From: Corallium rubrum
Lineage: Eukaryota > Cnidaria > Anthozoa > Scleralcyonacea > Coralliidae
NCBI GenBank assembly: GCA_964035015.1
Contig: CAXIUP010000126.1
Span: 150,001 to 214,000, forward strand
Direction: 5' to 3'
DNA length: 64,000 bases
The stretch's first letter is position 1. Each line of letters starts with the position of its first letter. A program made the translations under genes and the position numbers. The notes under the pieces are model-generated. The model did no database searches. It worked only from the letters and a program-made list of their open reading frames with translations, and was not told where the DNA came from. Of the stretch, positions 36,272 to 48,285 are shown one piece after another.

Positions 36272-36775
36272 TTATATTATGTTATCTTGATCTAACTCAC
36301 TTCCATTTAGAGACTGCAAGTATTTGTCTGCTCTGTCAGTAATCTTTAATGGCCAAACTTCCTCAAACAAATCATCAGATTCTGTGGAATAAAACAACTG
36401 TGTAGTTGGTTGTATCTTCCTGTATTCTGCCAAGAACATATTTTTCTGCTTGTCAGTCACCACTTGCTGGCCTTCTTTACGAGGATCAAAGACCTTCCAG
36501 GATTCAGAAATTATTCCAGCAGAAACAGTTCTATCCTTTGTTTTTTTTTGTCTTTCCGAATGACCATATCCAAATCTACCAGGCTGGACATCCTTTCTGG
36601 TTGAGATATTCCAGCCACATGGGACTGAAGTACATGCTGGATCATTATAACCAGCATTTGATGCATACTCTAACTTGTACAACATGGCAATCATGTGGTT
36701 ACAAGTAGCACTTGTACCTGCAATACATGTACACCAGTCACACAGGATAGTCCCATCTTTTTTTAGGCAACCCAT
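36272..36775 (-). pseudogene. SWIM-finger segment of a SAP-SWIM-YqaJ mobile-type gene
   Basis: Contains CDWCTCIAGTSATCNH, a SWIM CxCx(n)CxH zinc motif. It overlaps the SAP ORF by 13 bases in another frame and stops 8 bases before the YqaJ ORF. The frame changes, with no clear splice sites between, suggest a decayed gene rather than exons, but small introns cannot be excluded. Confidence 0.6.
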
Positions 36776-37251
36776 ACCTCTCGTGGTTCATCTCGAATAT
36801 GTTGTGATGGTGTGACATTGCACTTTAATACACACTTGCTGTTGTTGTTGTCAGAGTACATGACAGCTCCCACAAAGTTGCTCATCCAGTATGAGAAAGC
36901 CTTTTGATCCTTATACTTGCCAATATATTCTGAATGAAACTCCTTGTTGGCAAGGATATAGGCAAAAACTTTCCCAAGGTCCACAGATGGCCATTTAGTC
37001 ACATCATCAATCCATGTTTCGGTACTTCTGGGGTCTTCTAACCCATGCTTTTGTAAACGCCCTTGATACTCGGCATGTAGTTTAGCATTATGTTCTTCTT
37101 GAGAAAGCTTGACTGGTAGTTTAAGCTCAAAGGCAGAAAATGCCCTTGCCACTAGTTCAATCTTTCTACCAGAAGTAGACAATCCCCTTAGACTCAGAAA
37201 GTCCTTAAGGGTGCCCACTGTCAAGGTGTTGAAATCATCATATCCCTCCAT
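36763..37251 (-). pseudogene. SAP-domain segment of the same mobile-type gene
   Basis: Starts MEGYDDFNTLTVGTLKDF; the SAP helix-loop-helix reads LKDFLSLRGLSTSGRKIELV. The rest is helical. The frame runs into the SWIM segment with a one-base offset near 36770. SAP motifs bind AT-rich DNA. Confidence 0.6.
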
Positions 37252-37879
37252 AATAAACAACTAGGAACCTACAGACAAATAGGTGGATAAAAAGAGTAAA
37301 TATAAATCACTTCATGCCCACCAACAGGTAAAAGAACAGTCCAGAAATTTCCACTAGCGAGATTTGTTCGCTTGACCATTTTATGACTTAAGCCTTAATA
37401 TATTTGACTCATTCCTTCAGAATTTCATGAATCAAAGCGCAATTGTTTTGATCTGACAATCAATGTATCCAATCAAAAAAGACACAAAAAGCAAGTACAT
37501 CTTATCTTTTGGAAGATTCTGCAACAATTGCGGCTGAAAAAAAGTTATTTTACCACTGTGCTCCCCACGTGTACATTTAGCAAAATAATCAAACAATCTA
37601 CAAAATTTCCCATGACCAGAATTCAGTTAATTCGCATGCTATATAGATAAAAATCACTCTAATGATAGAAAATGTACTTACCCTTTATCTTTTGGTACAT
37701 CTCCTCTCCAAAAGTAGACAAAATTTGAAAATTTCCGCAAAATCGCAAGCCAATACACACTCGAGGACACCAAACAACAATGATTTGTACGGGGCTTGGT
37801 AACCGCGCCTCAAAATTCTTGCCTACCCGACAAAATGGCGGCGGAAACCGTGAAATGGTCTATTCGACATAAAATTTAG
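37252..37879. other. gene-free spacer
   Basis: Between the SAP gene and the helicase remnant; possibly the 5' region of the SAP gene. No ORF or repeat of note. Confidence 0.4.
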
Positions 37880-38955
37880 GGCCAGTTGGTCATTCTTCAA
37901 CTGTAAGAAGCAAATTATCCCTGAAAACGCTGTCATGCATTACAACAAAATCGCCAAATATATTCTTCAACTCTTGTAGGCAAATATTTGGAACAGTAGC
38001 ACTCAGAAGCAATTTAGGGCAGTCCAATCTACTAACTTGCTCCCACACAGCTTCGTAAACAGGACGGAAAGTGTTCCCCAGGTAGAAATTGTATGAGCCT
38101 CATCGAAGACTATTCTTTCAATTTTGGAACTTTCCATCTTGTTTAGAAGATCTCCCTCTATCATCTCTGGTGTAGTTAAAATTACTTTAAAAGAGTTAAA
38201 AGTTCTCTAGTTGTACATGTTGCATTTCTTTTGGCACTGACCCTGTAAATCTACAAGCTGTAATGTTCAAATCTTGACATCGAACATAAATATCATCGAT
38301 CAATGACTTGGTAGGTGCACTTTCCAGCACTGCAGGAAGCAGGAAGGTAAGAGATTTACCACCACCAGTGCCTAAAATGCCAAGGACGTTCTTTCCACTC
38401 ATTGTTGCTTGAATAATCTCCTTTTGAAGAGGCTTAAAACTTGGATAACAGAAGTAGTGATGCAGTGTATTAACGACAACCTCGTCCGAATTGTTACCAA
38501 TGTCGATCGAGATCATGATTATCGTCAAGCGTAGCGCCAGTAGCAGCTGCAACCATACCTTTGTCACCATTTGTATTTATATAATTCTGATAATTCATGG
38601 GACAGTTATTACTTCTCTTTAGAACCCTCTTGGCTACAATCAGAGGCTTTTTTGTAGTTCCTTTCAAGATTACAAAAGCTTGGTATTCTCTTTTCTGGCA
38701 ACTATCTACGTTTTCGCATTCAAAAGTAAAAGGCTTCTCTTTGGAATCTCTATTAAGTTGGTTAAAATAAAACAAACCGTGTCCGAATTTTGTAGCAGCC
38801 TCTTGCATCGAACTTGCTTCAAACGACCCTTCCAAGACAGGGCTAGTAACTTTAAATATTGAATGATTATCTGGTTCCAACGGCTTTGTAGATATCAGTG
38901 TTTCGTAAAGTTGTTGCTTTGATTCTTCGGAAAGCGATACCTCGAACAACGCCAT
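37880..38955 (-). pseudogene. RecQ-like DNA helicase remnant, truncated
   Basis: From ATG 38955 a 150-residue N-terminal domain leads, after a frame change near 38500-38570, into GTGGGKS (Walker A of SF2 helicases). Further on, in the minus-strand frame at 37900-38190, VFDEAHTIS (DEAH, motif II) and LLLSATVP (motif III) are visible, with a stop inside motif IV territory. The segment between motifs I and Ia looks shortened. The C-terminal helicase half is missing. RecQ-like helicases recur in repetitive gene families of invertebrates. Confidence 0.65.
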
Positions 38956-39083
38956 GTTTGGCTGCAAAAATCCTACTTACCCCACCACGGTATTTTTTTT
39001 GTTATGCGCAACTGATATGCGCAGTTGAAGAAATGTATGTTCGGATTTGGCAGGCAACTCTTCCCTTTCCTTAATATAATACA

Positions 39084-39335
39084 TAATATACAATATACAA
39101 TATACAATATACAATATACAATATACAATATACAATATACAATATACAATATACAATATACAATATACAATATACAATATACAATATACAATATACAATA
39201 TACAATATACAATATACAATATACAATATACAATATACAATATACAATATACAATATACAATATACAATATACAATATACAATATACAATATACAATATA
39301 CAATATACAATATACAATATACAATATACAATATA
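39084..39335. repeat. (ATACAAT)n heptamer array
   Basis: About 35 near-perfect 7-bp units. ORFs across it repeat YCILYIV and are not genes. Confidence 0.95.
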
Positions 39336-39530
39336 CTATATGACATATACTATATGACATATACTATATGACATATACTATATGACATATGACATATGAC
39401 ATATGACATATGACATATGACATATGACATATGACATATGACATATAACATGTAACAAAATATAAAACATATGACATATGACATATGACATGATATATGA
39501 TATATGATATATAATATATAATATATAATA
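39336..39530. repeat. (ATATGAC)n and ATATACTATATGAC arrays
   Basis: 14-bp ATATACTATATGAC units give way to 7-bp ATATGAC units, then to TATGATA-type units. The units differ from the flanking heptamers by one or two bases. Confidence 0.9.
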
Positions 39531-39715
39531 TTATAATATTATAATATTATAATATTATATTATATATAATATTATAATATCATATTATAATATTATAATA
39601 TTATAATATTATAATATTATAATATTATAATATTATAATATTATAATATTATAATATTATAATATTATAATATTATAATATTATAATATATTATAATATA
39701 TAATATATTATAATG
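39531..39715. repeat. (ATTATAAT)n palindromic octamer array
   Basis: Roughly 20 copies of the self-complementary octamer ATTATAAT, able to form cruciforms. Confidence 0.9.
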
Positions 39716-39727
39716 TATAATGTATAA

Positions 39728-39898
39728 TCTATACTGTATACTGTATACTGTATACTGTATACTGTATACTGTATACTGTATACTGTATACTGTATACTGT
39801 ATACTGTATACTGTATACTGTATACTGTATACTGTATACTGTATACTGTATACTGTATACTGTATACTGTATACTGTATACCGTATACTGTATACTAT
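39728..39898. repeat. (ACTGTAT)n heptamer array
   Basis: About 23 perfect 7-bp units; one unit carries ACCGTAT. Followed by an ATATTATAAT array to about 40008. Confidence 0.95.
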
Positions 39899-40106
39899 AT
39901 AATATATTATAATATATAATATATTATAATATATAATATATTATAACATATAATATATTATAATATATAATATATTATAATATATAATAATATATAATAT
40001 ATTATATTGTGAAATTCATTACTAATTCATGAGTTTTGCAGCCAATCCAATTTCAGAAATTACGTCACATGTATACCCCTGTAAACCCCATACAAACTAA
40101 AACCAA

Positions 40107-40185
40107 TGATGCTAATTAGTTACAACCACTAGTGGATGTATACTCTTCTGATACAACCACTAGTGCTTGTAACTGATAAGCATCT
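40107..40185. repeat. inverted repeat, about 27-bp arms
   Basis: GATGCTAATTAGTTACAACCACTAGTG pairs with CACTAGTGCTTGTAACTGATAAGCATC with a few mismatches. Confidence 0.75.
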
Positions 40186-40229
40186 CAATATCCCAAAGGG
40201 ATTTTTACTATTTATTCATTTCACAAGTT

Positions 40230-40328
40230 GTTTACAACACTCGTGTCCTTGTTGTACTGAATATACAATCACTCGCATTCGGCTCGTGATTGTATATTCA
40301 ATACAACATGGCTGCTCATGTTGTAAAC
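40230..40328. repeat. inverted repeat, about 45-bp arms
   Basis: GTTTACAAC-x-TTGTTGTACTGAATATACAATCA on one side mirrors TGATTGTATATTCAATACAACA-x-GTTGTAAAC on the other. Confidence 0.8.
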
Positions 40329-40331
40329 ATT

Positions 40332-40459
40332 ACATATATTATATATTATTATATATTATATATTATAATATATTATAATATATTATATATTATAATATAT
40401 TATATATTATAATATATTATATATTATAATATATTATATATTATAATATATTATATATT
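40332..40459. repeat. 17-bp AT satellite, left block
   Basis: ATTATATATTATAATAT-type units in tandem. The same array resumes at 40654 after a foldback insertion. Confidence 0.85.
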
Positions 40460-40617
40460 GTTATAAAAATTATTGCCCAGCAAATAATTCGTAACAAAGC
40501 CATAATAAAATCAAAAGTCGTAAGTAAGCATGATAAAAATTTTTTCATGCTTACTTACGACTTTTGATTTTATTATGGCTTTGTTACGAATTATTTGCTG
40601 GGAATAATTTTTATAAC
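40460..40617. mobile_element. 158-bp near-perfect foldback (palindrome) inside the satellite
   Basis: Arms of about 75 bases are almost perfect complements: GTTATAAAAATTATTGCCC at the left end and GGGAATAATTTTTATAAC at the right, with a short loop near 40538. A non-satellite tail (40618-40653) separates it from the next array block. It looks like an inserted MITE-like foldback. Confidence 0.85.
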
Positions 40618-40653
40618 AAGATTACGATTCCCGCCTGGTACCTCGATTGCTAC

Positions 40654-40858
40654 AATATTATATATTATAATATATTATATATTATAATATATTATATATT
40701 ATAATATATTATATATTATAATATATTATATATTATAATATATTATATATTATAATATATTATATATTATAATATATTATATATTATAATATATTATATA
40801 TTATAATATATTATATATTATAATATATTATATATTATAATATATTATATATATATTC
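40654..40858. repeat. 17-bp AT satellite, right block
   Basis: About 12 units of the same ATTATATATTATAATAT repeat seen at 40332-40459. Confidence 0.85.
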
Positions 40859-40868
40859 TATATATATT

Positions 40869-41365
40869 GCGGTGCCCTGAAAGTTGGCTTGTGGGTGCAG
40901 CCAACTTTCAGAACGCTCTATATTCCATGTGTGAGTTCCTTCGTTCGTTCGTTCATTAGGAATCAATAGTATATTTTTGACGCGACATTTTAACGATGTT
41001 TTGAACGCCACAGATGAATCAATAGCAAGTGATATTTTTGGCGCCACGGAAAACAAACGGAAGTGAATTTGTTATTTTTGGCTGCTTTTCAACGACGTGT
41101 CAATTTCATCAAGTCCGAAGAGTTTTGAGGGAGTTTTGTCTTCTAGACCAAGATTGTGGTGCCCTGAAAGTTTTGCGGTGCCCTGAAGCGCAGCTAGCTT
41201 TCAGACTGCTTTATATTCCGACAGTGATTTCGTTCGTTCGTTCGCTCATTCATGAGGAATCAATAGAAACCGACATTTTTGGCGTCACGGAAAGCAATCG
41301 GCTTTTGGCCGACGGCGACATGTCAATACGATCAAGCCCGAAGACTTTTGCTGGCCAAGATTAAT
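40869..41365 (+). repeat. two diverged copies of a ~305-bp unit
   Basis: GCGGTGCCCTGAA, CTTTCAGA, TATATTCC, CGTTCGTTCGTTC and GGAATCAATAG occur in the same order from 40869 and again from 41175. The first copy has an 11-bp hairpin (GAAAGTTGGCT with AGCCAACTTTC). No ORF is shared. Confidence 0.8.
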
Positions 41366-44300
41366 TTGAGCTGGAGAAACACAATTGCGAAAAGAAATAT
41401 TATCGAGGTAAGTGAACTATCCTATCCTCATGAACAAAAATATGTTAAATCGTTTATGGACCCTATTATAAAGAGCAGGTTGCTTTTGCTTCGCTATAAA
41501 AAGTAAAAACGCATACGTGTGGAAATTCTATGCTTTTCCAGAGCTATAACATTTTCATTCTGAAGCAAAAAGCATTATAGTGAACTTGACTTATACTGTA
41601 TATATATTTGTTCCCCGTACTTACTTATCCAGACTAGAAACTGATGATTTTTAAATATTTTTGGCTTATATATTAATTTTAGTTTTATATTTAATTATTT
41701 ATGTAATAATGCAAAATGATATTCCTGGTGAGGATATGAAAAATATGTCACTGTATATTTTCTACTAAAAACTTGCATCTATATAATTATAATTTAATAG
41801 TACCATATATATAGGTAGCGTTCTTGGTAGCTGAAGTCAATTGCAACTATGCCCTGTTCAGCCACTTATTGCCACTATATGGTATTAAAGTGATTAAAAC
41901 AAACAGATTTTTGATATCTACTTTATTCATAATCATTTGGATTTTGCATCAAGACAAAGAGAAGCCAAGAAGTTTGCATGCATTTCTCGAGCTGCAAAGA
42001 TGAACATTCAAATCAAAAGAGCAATGGGTCCCCCACAGAGGAAATTTGTGCCATCCGGGGAGGGGGGTAAATCTACTTTTGAGAATAGTAAAATGTACTA
42101 GGACGTCCGAAGGGGGGGGGGTCAACTTCACATTTCCTCCATGGGGGAAGTGTGGATGTTTTCTGGAATGACCCAATGAACCAACTACAACTACACACGA
42201 GTACACAAATGGTGAATCCATATTATTAAACATACTTCTAATTTTAATATTGAAACAAGACACCCGCTAGGCGTTAAGAACTCGGGCTACCTTGTATTCT
42301 GGGCCACCAAGGGGGGTGGGGACTGAGGAAAGTTGCCCCGGACCCCCAAGTTGAGAAGGGCCCCCTAAATTTTTTGAGATTTGAGTTTTTGAAGTAAGAA
42401 AACACAAGGTCCAGAAAGTGTAACAAACATTTTAACCAACCCATTGAGAACATGTACATTCTGACACATAATTATAGTAACCAGTCCTAGCCTCCTCTGC
42501 AGACAACTGTCTTCCCAATGTTTTGGCTGAGCAGAAAGGGACAGCAAGGGGATTGGGAGAGGCAGAGTGGGGACTATAAGGGAACTGGGGTTTCAGCCAA
42601 ATATTAATTTGGGAATTTAAAGTCTGCCGCTTGGGAAGACAGAGTTGCCTGCGGAGGAGGCTACCAGAAGTCCAACTCAAGTAAAAACTTGTCCGCATTT
42701 CTTCAATGCGCATGCGTGCTATTTTACACCATCTTACACAATCCTGGCAAGTCCGGTAAATATTGTAAATGATGGTTAATTTTAATAGTGAAGTACAAGG
42801 TTAATGAACATCAAGTAGTGATAAAAATGAACCCCAATGCACAGGTGAGAGATCGAAATAAAATAACTGCAAGCTATAAATTCTTAAACAACATTTTAAT
42901 GATAAAGTTATGTACATAAAATTCATTCAAAACAGAAGTGTATTTAATATGATTTTTTTCATCATTGTTCTGAAATATTCAGACAAACTACATAACAGTA
43001 ACAGCAACAGTAACAGAAATGATAGACAAGAACAAATCCCACACTACATATTGTTTATCATGATTATGTTCCAATTTTTCTGATAATGAATAGCGTGATC
43101 AACCCAATATCAACATTTATGCAGTGCATATTACTGCACTTTCATTTTCTTTGATGACTCTTCAAGAATAAATCACATTTCATCATTTATGTTGTCAATG
43201 TCATCTGTTAGCGGTGATGCACATTCAACCAGTTTTCTGTTGAGGTCCAACCTTAAATTAAATTTAGTGTTCAAAACAGATATTATATCCTGTTCTGATG
43301 GCGATGCTTTTGGGTGTGACCAGTTAAACAGATGCTTGATAACCTATATTTGGTTGAAAAAGTAAACAAAGCAGTTTGAAGAGTTATTAGGTAGGTATCA
43401 CTATCAAATGCAAATTACACAAACCATTGCCACGAAGTGTACTGGTAAAGGCTATGGTAAAACAAAATCAACTTCATATTTCATGCTTATAAGACCTTTA
43501 TAGGATGGTAATATTATTCAAAATACATGTAGACAAATTATTGACTCTAATTGGCTAATTCAGGACAGTTACTGCAAAATGGTGCAAAAGTATAGTCACA
43601 ATGAATATTTTCAACACTATGTTATCATGGTGCACAAAAGAGTACCTGTAATCAACATTTTTAGTAAGAAAAGAGACATGATTGCAGGGAAGTGAAAAAT
43701 CCACCAAGTATTAAAAAGCCAGTTTCAAATTAGGTAACTGCTCAGGGTGATTAAGAGATTCTATATGCCTTGGGAAGCCTTTTAAGTTTTGGGGGTATTA
43801 AGCTTTAGTTGTACATGTAATTATACAGTAAACACGCGCATAAAAGAAACTGCGGATTAAGAACCTCCAGGCTGAACTTTGACCAATAAAGCACCTAATA
43901 TAATTATAAGAACCACTTTAGCGTGACAAATGAAGCAGGTTCTTATACAAAAAATTACTAAAGATTAGAAAACACTGGTGCAGACCCAAGTATCAAAAAT
44001 TATAATATATATTTAAAGATAGATAAATTATTGTACATAATATATGCATTGGAGAGCATTTCATAAAACTTTTGACATAAAAACTATGTAATTTAATTGG
44101 CTATCACAAATCAAGTGGCCACTCAAATGTGTAGTGGCAAACAAACTTGTAAATTCTGAACAAACTTTGGCACATTGATGTCAAAAGTTATATGAAAGTC
44201 TCTAAACCTGAGCCCAATATGCATACTAGGATAATTAGGTAAATCAGCATTATACTTACAGTTATTTGCTTTGAACCCATTTTTTGTTGTCCAGCAGGAA

Positions 44301-46121
44301 CTTTAACCAAATAATGAACTTTGTATTGATATAACTTGGATTGTTTATAGTTTTGGCATTCATAGATATTAACTTGACATACATAGGTAAGTTGGCATAC
44401 ATAGATAAGTTTGGATTCATAGATAAGTTTGGATTCAGAAGTAAGCTGGCATTCATAATCATAGTAAGTTGATCGCAGAAGAACCCATGTCAAAATATTA
44501 ATTGCTCATATTTTAGTGTAAGTTCATACCAGTTCACTGCGATCGATAAAATCGGTGTGTGCTGTAAGCGTTGTGAGCATACTTACGACGAAAATAGTTG
44601 ACAGCGACATCACTGGCCAACTATTAGTACGGTAAAATAAATTATCACTTGCAAAATGACAAAATCCAAAATGATCGATCGAAGCCCCCAAAGTAAAATA
44701 TTCGGTACTTTTGTGGCTGAACTCAGGAACCGGTCAGTACCAGTACTCGTGTTTAGGAGCACGTTTGCAAAGCGTGACGGGATGATGCAATAATGCAATT
44801 TTGCGTGGCGAAAAAAAAATAAAACAAACGGAGCCGAAACCTAGACTCAGCTACCACAGGTAGCCTGAGTAATTAGAATGTTTCAACTAGAGGGGGCTTA
44901 TTGATTTTAAGCCAAAAGGGGCTTATTGGAGGGAGTGGTATACAGTATTTAAGGGCAGGCAGGGGCATAATAGAGTGAGCAACCATAATATAGGGAGCTT
45001 TATTTAATTTTCCAACTCAGAGAGAACGTGGGGGGGTGGGCGGGGTGGGGGGGTGGGGGGGTGGGTGGGTGTGCTTAACCATATTTGGAACTTGATCCTT
45101 GCTCTTCTGTCAGTGTCATGCCTCCCTACCTTGCATGCTTGTACCTTTATAACTATTTTGTCATGCTGTTAACTTCCCATAAGCCCTTGCCTTATCTTTT
45201 TTATTATTTTTTACAGAATAGCCAAACTTCGTTGTAGTTATTTGCATAATCTCGTGTCCATAGCCTGCAATCCTTTTGGCCAAGATGCACTCCACTCGGA
45301 CACTGAATAGATATCTATTCTGTGACTCGGAGCACAGATCTGGGAGAATGCATGGTTCAAGTACACACTGTACCGGTACTAACTTCATATAAATGATTTC
45401 CTCTAAAACATGGCACTTAATACAAAAAAAACGAACTTCCCCCGAACTGCAAAAGAATCTACTGACCAGTGCAAGACTTTTGTATTAAACTCTCAAAATT
45501 TTAAAACATACCATCTGATAACATAGATATAATTCTGTATATTATTAATACATGTAATTAACAAATTATTGTTTGATGAATACACTTCCTTGCCAGAATG
45601 CTATAGCATTATTCTCATTGCTTTTCCGTTGCCAAAATGCTCAAACTTGTGCTAGCATAATGTGCAATTGTGCAAAAGCCTACAATCCTGGTCAAAACAT
45701 TGATGACACTTACAATTATTTCATCATATTTATGACAATCCTAACTAAATTAAACCCCCCCTTCCCCCCCGAACAATGTTGAATGGTGTCCCATAACATG
45801 TTTAAAACATTTAGCATCAACTCAACCTTGTTTTGGGGGCGAGGGGGGTCATTGGATATGAAAACGTAGACGTTTTATAATTAGGAACGTCAAAGGCGAC
45901 AAATTTATTAAAGTGTAGTCAATGGTTTTGACCAGGATTGTCTCTGTAGTTGATTATTTAAATAACTTGAAAGAATAATAAAACCGATCGTGTGCACTAG
46001 TGTCATGATTTTGTTGTGTACGAATATTAAAAGGACATATTGTATATACTTTATTTCCCATTCCTGAGTAGTGACATTTTAATTATTACGCCCATGGTCA
46101 TATTTATAATTAGTTTTACAA
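41366..46121. other. gene-free interval
   Basis: About 4.7 kb without a supported gene. Contents: short G-rich runs near 42055 and 42110, a small 16-18 bp minisatellite around 44370-44460 (ATAAGTTTGGATTCATAG), and a G-rich run at 45028-45075. ORFs here are short and lack recognisable domains. Confidence 0.5.
45028..45075 (+). other. G-rich tract with quadruplex potential
   Basis: GGGGGGGTGGGCGGGGTGGG-type sequence gives more than four runs of three or more G within 48 bases. Confidence 0.6.
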
Positions 46122-46151
46122 GTGTTGGTAATTATTCAGAAGTATTATGTA

Positions 46152-47476
46152 ATGGCGACTGATGGCCTTCGAGCGAGCGATACCAGACAGGTTTATCTAA
46201 AAACGTATAGCCAAGCAGATTTAACAAAATTTCCTTCAAGACAAGATTTTGTTGAAGCATTAGTTCTTGCGTTTAGCAAGGACAATAATGTTAAACAGTG
46301 GTGTTGTCTCGAAGATCACGAGAATGGTGGCAAGCATTATCATGTTGCAATCAAACTGGAACGACAGCAAAGATGGCTAAAAATTAAAAGGTTTCTGTTG
46401 GATCATTTCGATGTTTCGGTGCATTTTTCATCAGCACATCACAACTATTTCAGTGCCTGGGAATACGTCACTAAATCTGACCGTGATTACTTACAAAGCC
46501 CTGGTCATCCCGACTTGACGAATGGCAAGCCACCAAAGACAGATTCGGCTAGTGTAGCAACAGCAACTGGAAGAGATGAATCGGACAGCCAGGGCGATGA
46601 GGCGACGTCGAAAAAGTCGAGAAAACAGAAAAAGAGGATGACATCTTTACAAGTATCCGAAATTATTGAAGCAAAGTCGATAAAGACTCGCACGGAATTG
46701 CTTGCTCTGGCGCAGCAGCAAAAGGCTGAAGGGAAATCGGATCTCGCGGAGTTTATAATGAACAGACAACCGAAAGTTGTTGCCCATGTAATAAAACTAC
46801 GTGGGACATGTTGAATGCAAAGGCAAATTTGGAAAGAAGCAAGAAGACACGCATTCAATTGCTTGAAGAAGCCCAGACAAGAGAGTGCATTGAGAACTGT
46901 GAAGGTCGTTGGTTACAATGCGCCAAAGAAGTTCTAACAACTAACGGTATAGGAGTACGTGAATTTGCCAATGCTGTCTACACGCTATTGCAAAAAGGTC
47001 GGGGAAAATATCGAAACGTCATGCTTATCGGTCCAGCCAATTGCGGTAAAACGTTTCTACTTAAACCGTTAAATGTGATCTATCACACCTTTACTAATCC
47101 TGCTTCAGGTACTTTCGCGTGGGTTGGCGTGCAGCAAGCCGAGTGCATATTTCTCAACGATTTCCGTTGGAATGACAAAATTATTCCTTGGCATGACCTG
47201 CTCTTATTACTCGAAGGCGAACCTGTACACTTCCCGGCACCCAAAACTCACTTCGCCGAAGATATTTTATTAGATTCTGATACGCCAGTATTTGCGACAA
47301 GCAAAAATAGATTGGCCTACGTCAAAGGTGGCACAGTCGATGAGCGCGAGACCGAGATGATGTCCGTTCGTTGGAATGTATTCCCACTCACGCAACAAAT
47401 ATCAGAAGATCGACAGATGGATATAAAACCTTGCCCTCATTGTTTTGCGTGTTTAGTGTGTAATGGACACATTTAA
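46152..47476 (+). pseudogene. Rep-like replication initiator: HUH endonuclease plus SF3 helicase, frameshifted
   Basis: The first frame (ATG 46152 to 46814) carries KHYHVAIKL (HUH metal site) and WEYVTKSDRDYL (catalytic Tyr-Lys region). The second frame (about 46808 to 47476) carries Walker A GPANCGKT, Walker B CIFLNDFRW and an FATSKN sensor, the order of superfamily 3 helicases. The frames are offset by one base, with the joint near the A-run at 46792-46795. The combination is that of parvovirus- or CRESS-like Rep proteins, which nick and unwind an origin. It ends in a Cys pair cluster (CPHCFACLVC). An integrated viral or Rep-transposon copy is likely. Confidence 0.75.
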
Positions 47477-47716
47477 AGATGGGACAGTATAATGCGAAAC
47501 ATATATTACATCGTATATTAAGATATCAAGTTAATGTAGCAAATGGCTATGAAGGAATTATTTCATTATTTTCCTTATACTATACATACTGCATTGTGCG
47601 TGCTTGTTTTATGCCAACACTTAGTAAGTTAATTAAGGCGTTTATTAGTCGGGCGTATTGTTTCAATTAACGAAATGCCCAAAATTCAAGTATAATATTT
47701 ATATCACGCACTCGAT

Positions 47717-47799
47717 CAACGGTACACCATTGGTGCATCGTACAGCCATAAGAATATATAATTATAGCATTGCTTTGTGTCAGAAATGGTGTACCGTTG
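47717..47799. repeat. 15-bp perfect inverted repeat 240 bases after Rep
   Basis: CAACGGTACACCATT (47717-47731) and AATGGTGTACCGTTG (47785-47799) enclose 53 bases. A stem-loop beside a Rep gene may be its origin or the end of the mobile unit. Confidence 0.7.
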
Positions 47800-48014
47800 G
47801 GATTTTGTAAAAGATTGCAGGATATAGCACAAAAAATATGTCACAATTAGAAGCATTGTAAATACTTTCAAGACAGTTTGGTTGACATTTATTACTTTCA
47901 CAGTTTAGGACGATATTAACTGTTTTCTTACGCACGGTTTGGTACGCCGTGAATATGATACCGCGATAAATTACGCAATAATATATTCGTCTTGTATAAA
48001 CCCTTACAAAAATA

Positions 48015-48285
48015 AACTATAGTTTTTATGGAACAAAACTATAGTTTTCAAAACTAAAGTATTTTGGAACAAACTGTAGTTGTAAAAACTATAGTTTTTA
48101 AACCAAAACTATAGTTTCATAAACTATAGTTAATGCTTTAAACTATATTTTTTTTTTAACTATAGTTTTAAAACCATGAAAGTATTTTGGAACAAAACTA
48201 TAGTTTTCAAAACAAACTTTCGTTTAACAAACTATAGTTTTAAAGAAAACTATACTGAAGAAAATTATAGTTTGCAGAATACCAG
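48015..48285. repeat. array of palindrome AACTATAGTT
   Basis: Eight exact copies of the palindromic decamer AACTATAGTT plus several one-mismatch copies in 270 bases. AAAGTATTTTGGAACAAA recurs twice within it. Confidence 0.85.

Noticed and set aside
38973..39902. ORFs of 60-127 codons with repeated YCILYIV-type products
   Set aside because: They are translations of 7-bp simple repeats, open in several frames because the period is not a multiple of three and no stop arises.
39084..40858. Possible CRISPR-like array
   Set aside because: The repeats are contiguous short tandem units without unique spacers, and the genome is eukaryotic.
41366..46121. ORFs of 60-104 codons in the gene-free interval
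   Set aside because: No motifs, no splice context, low-complexity content.
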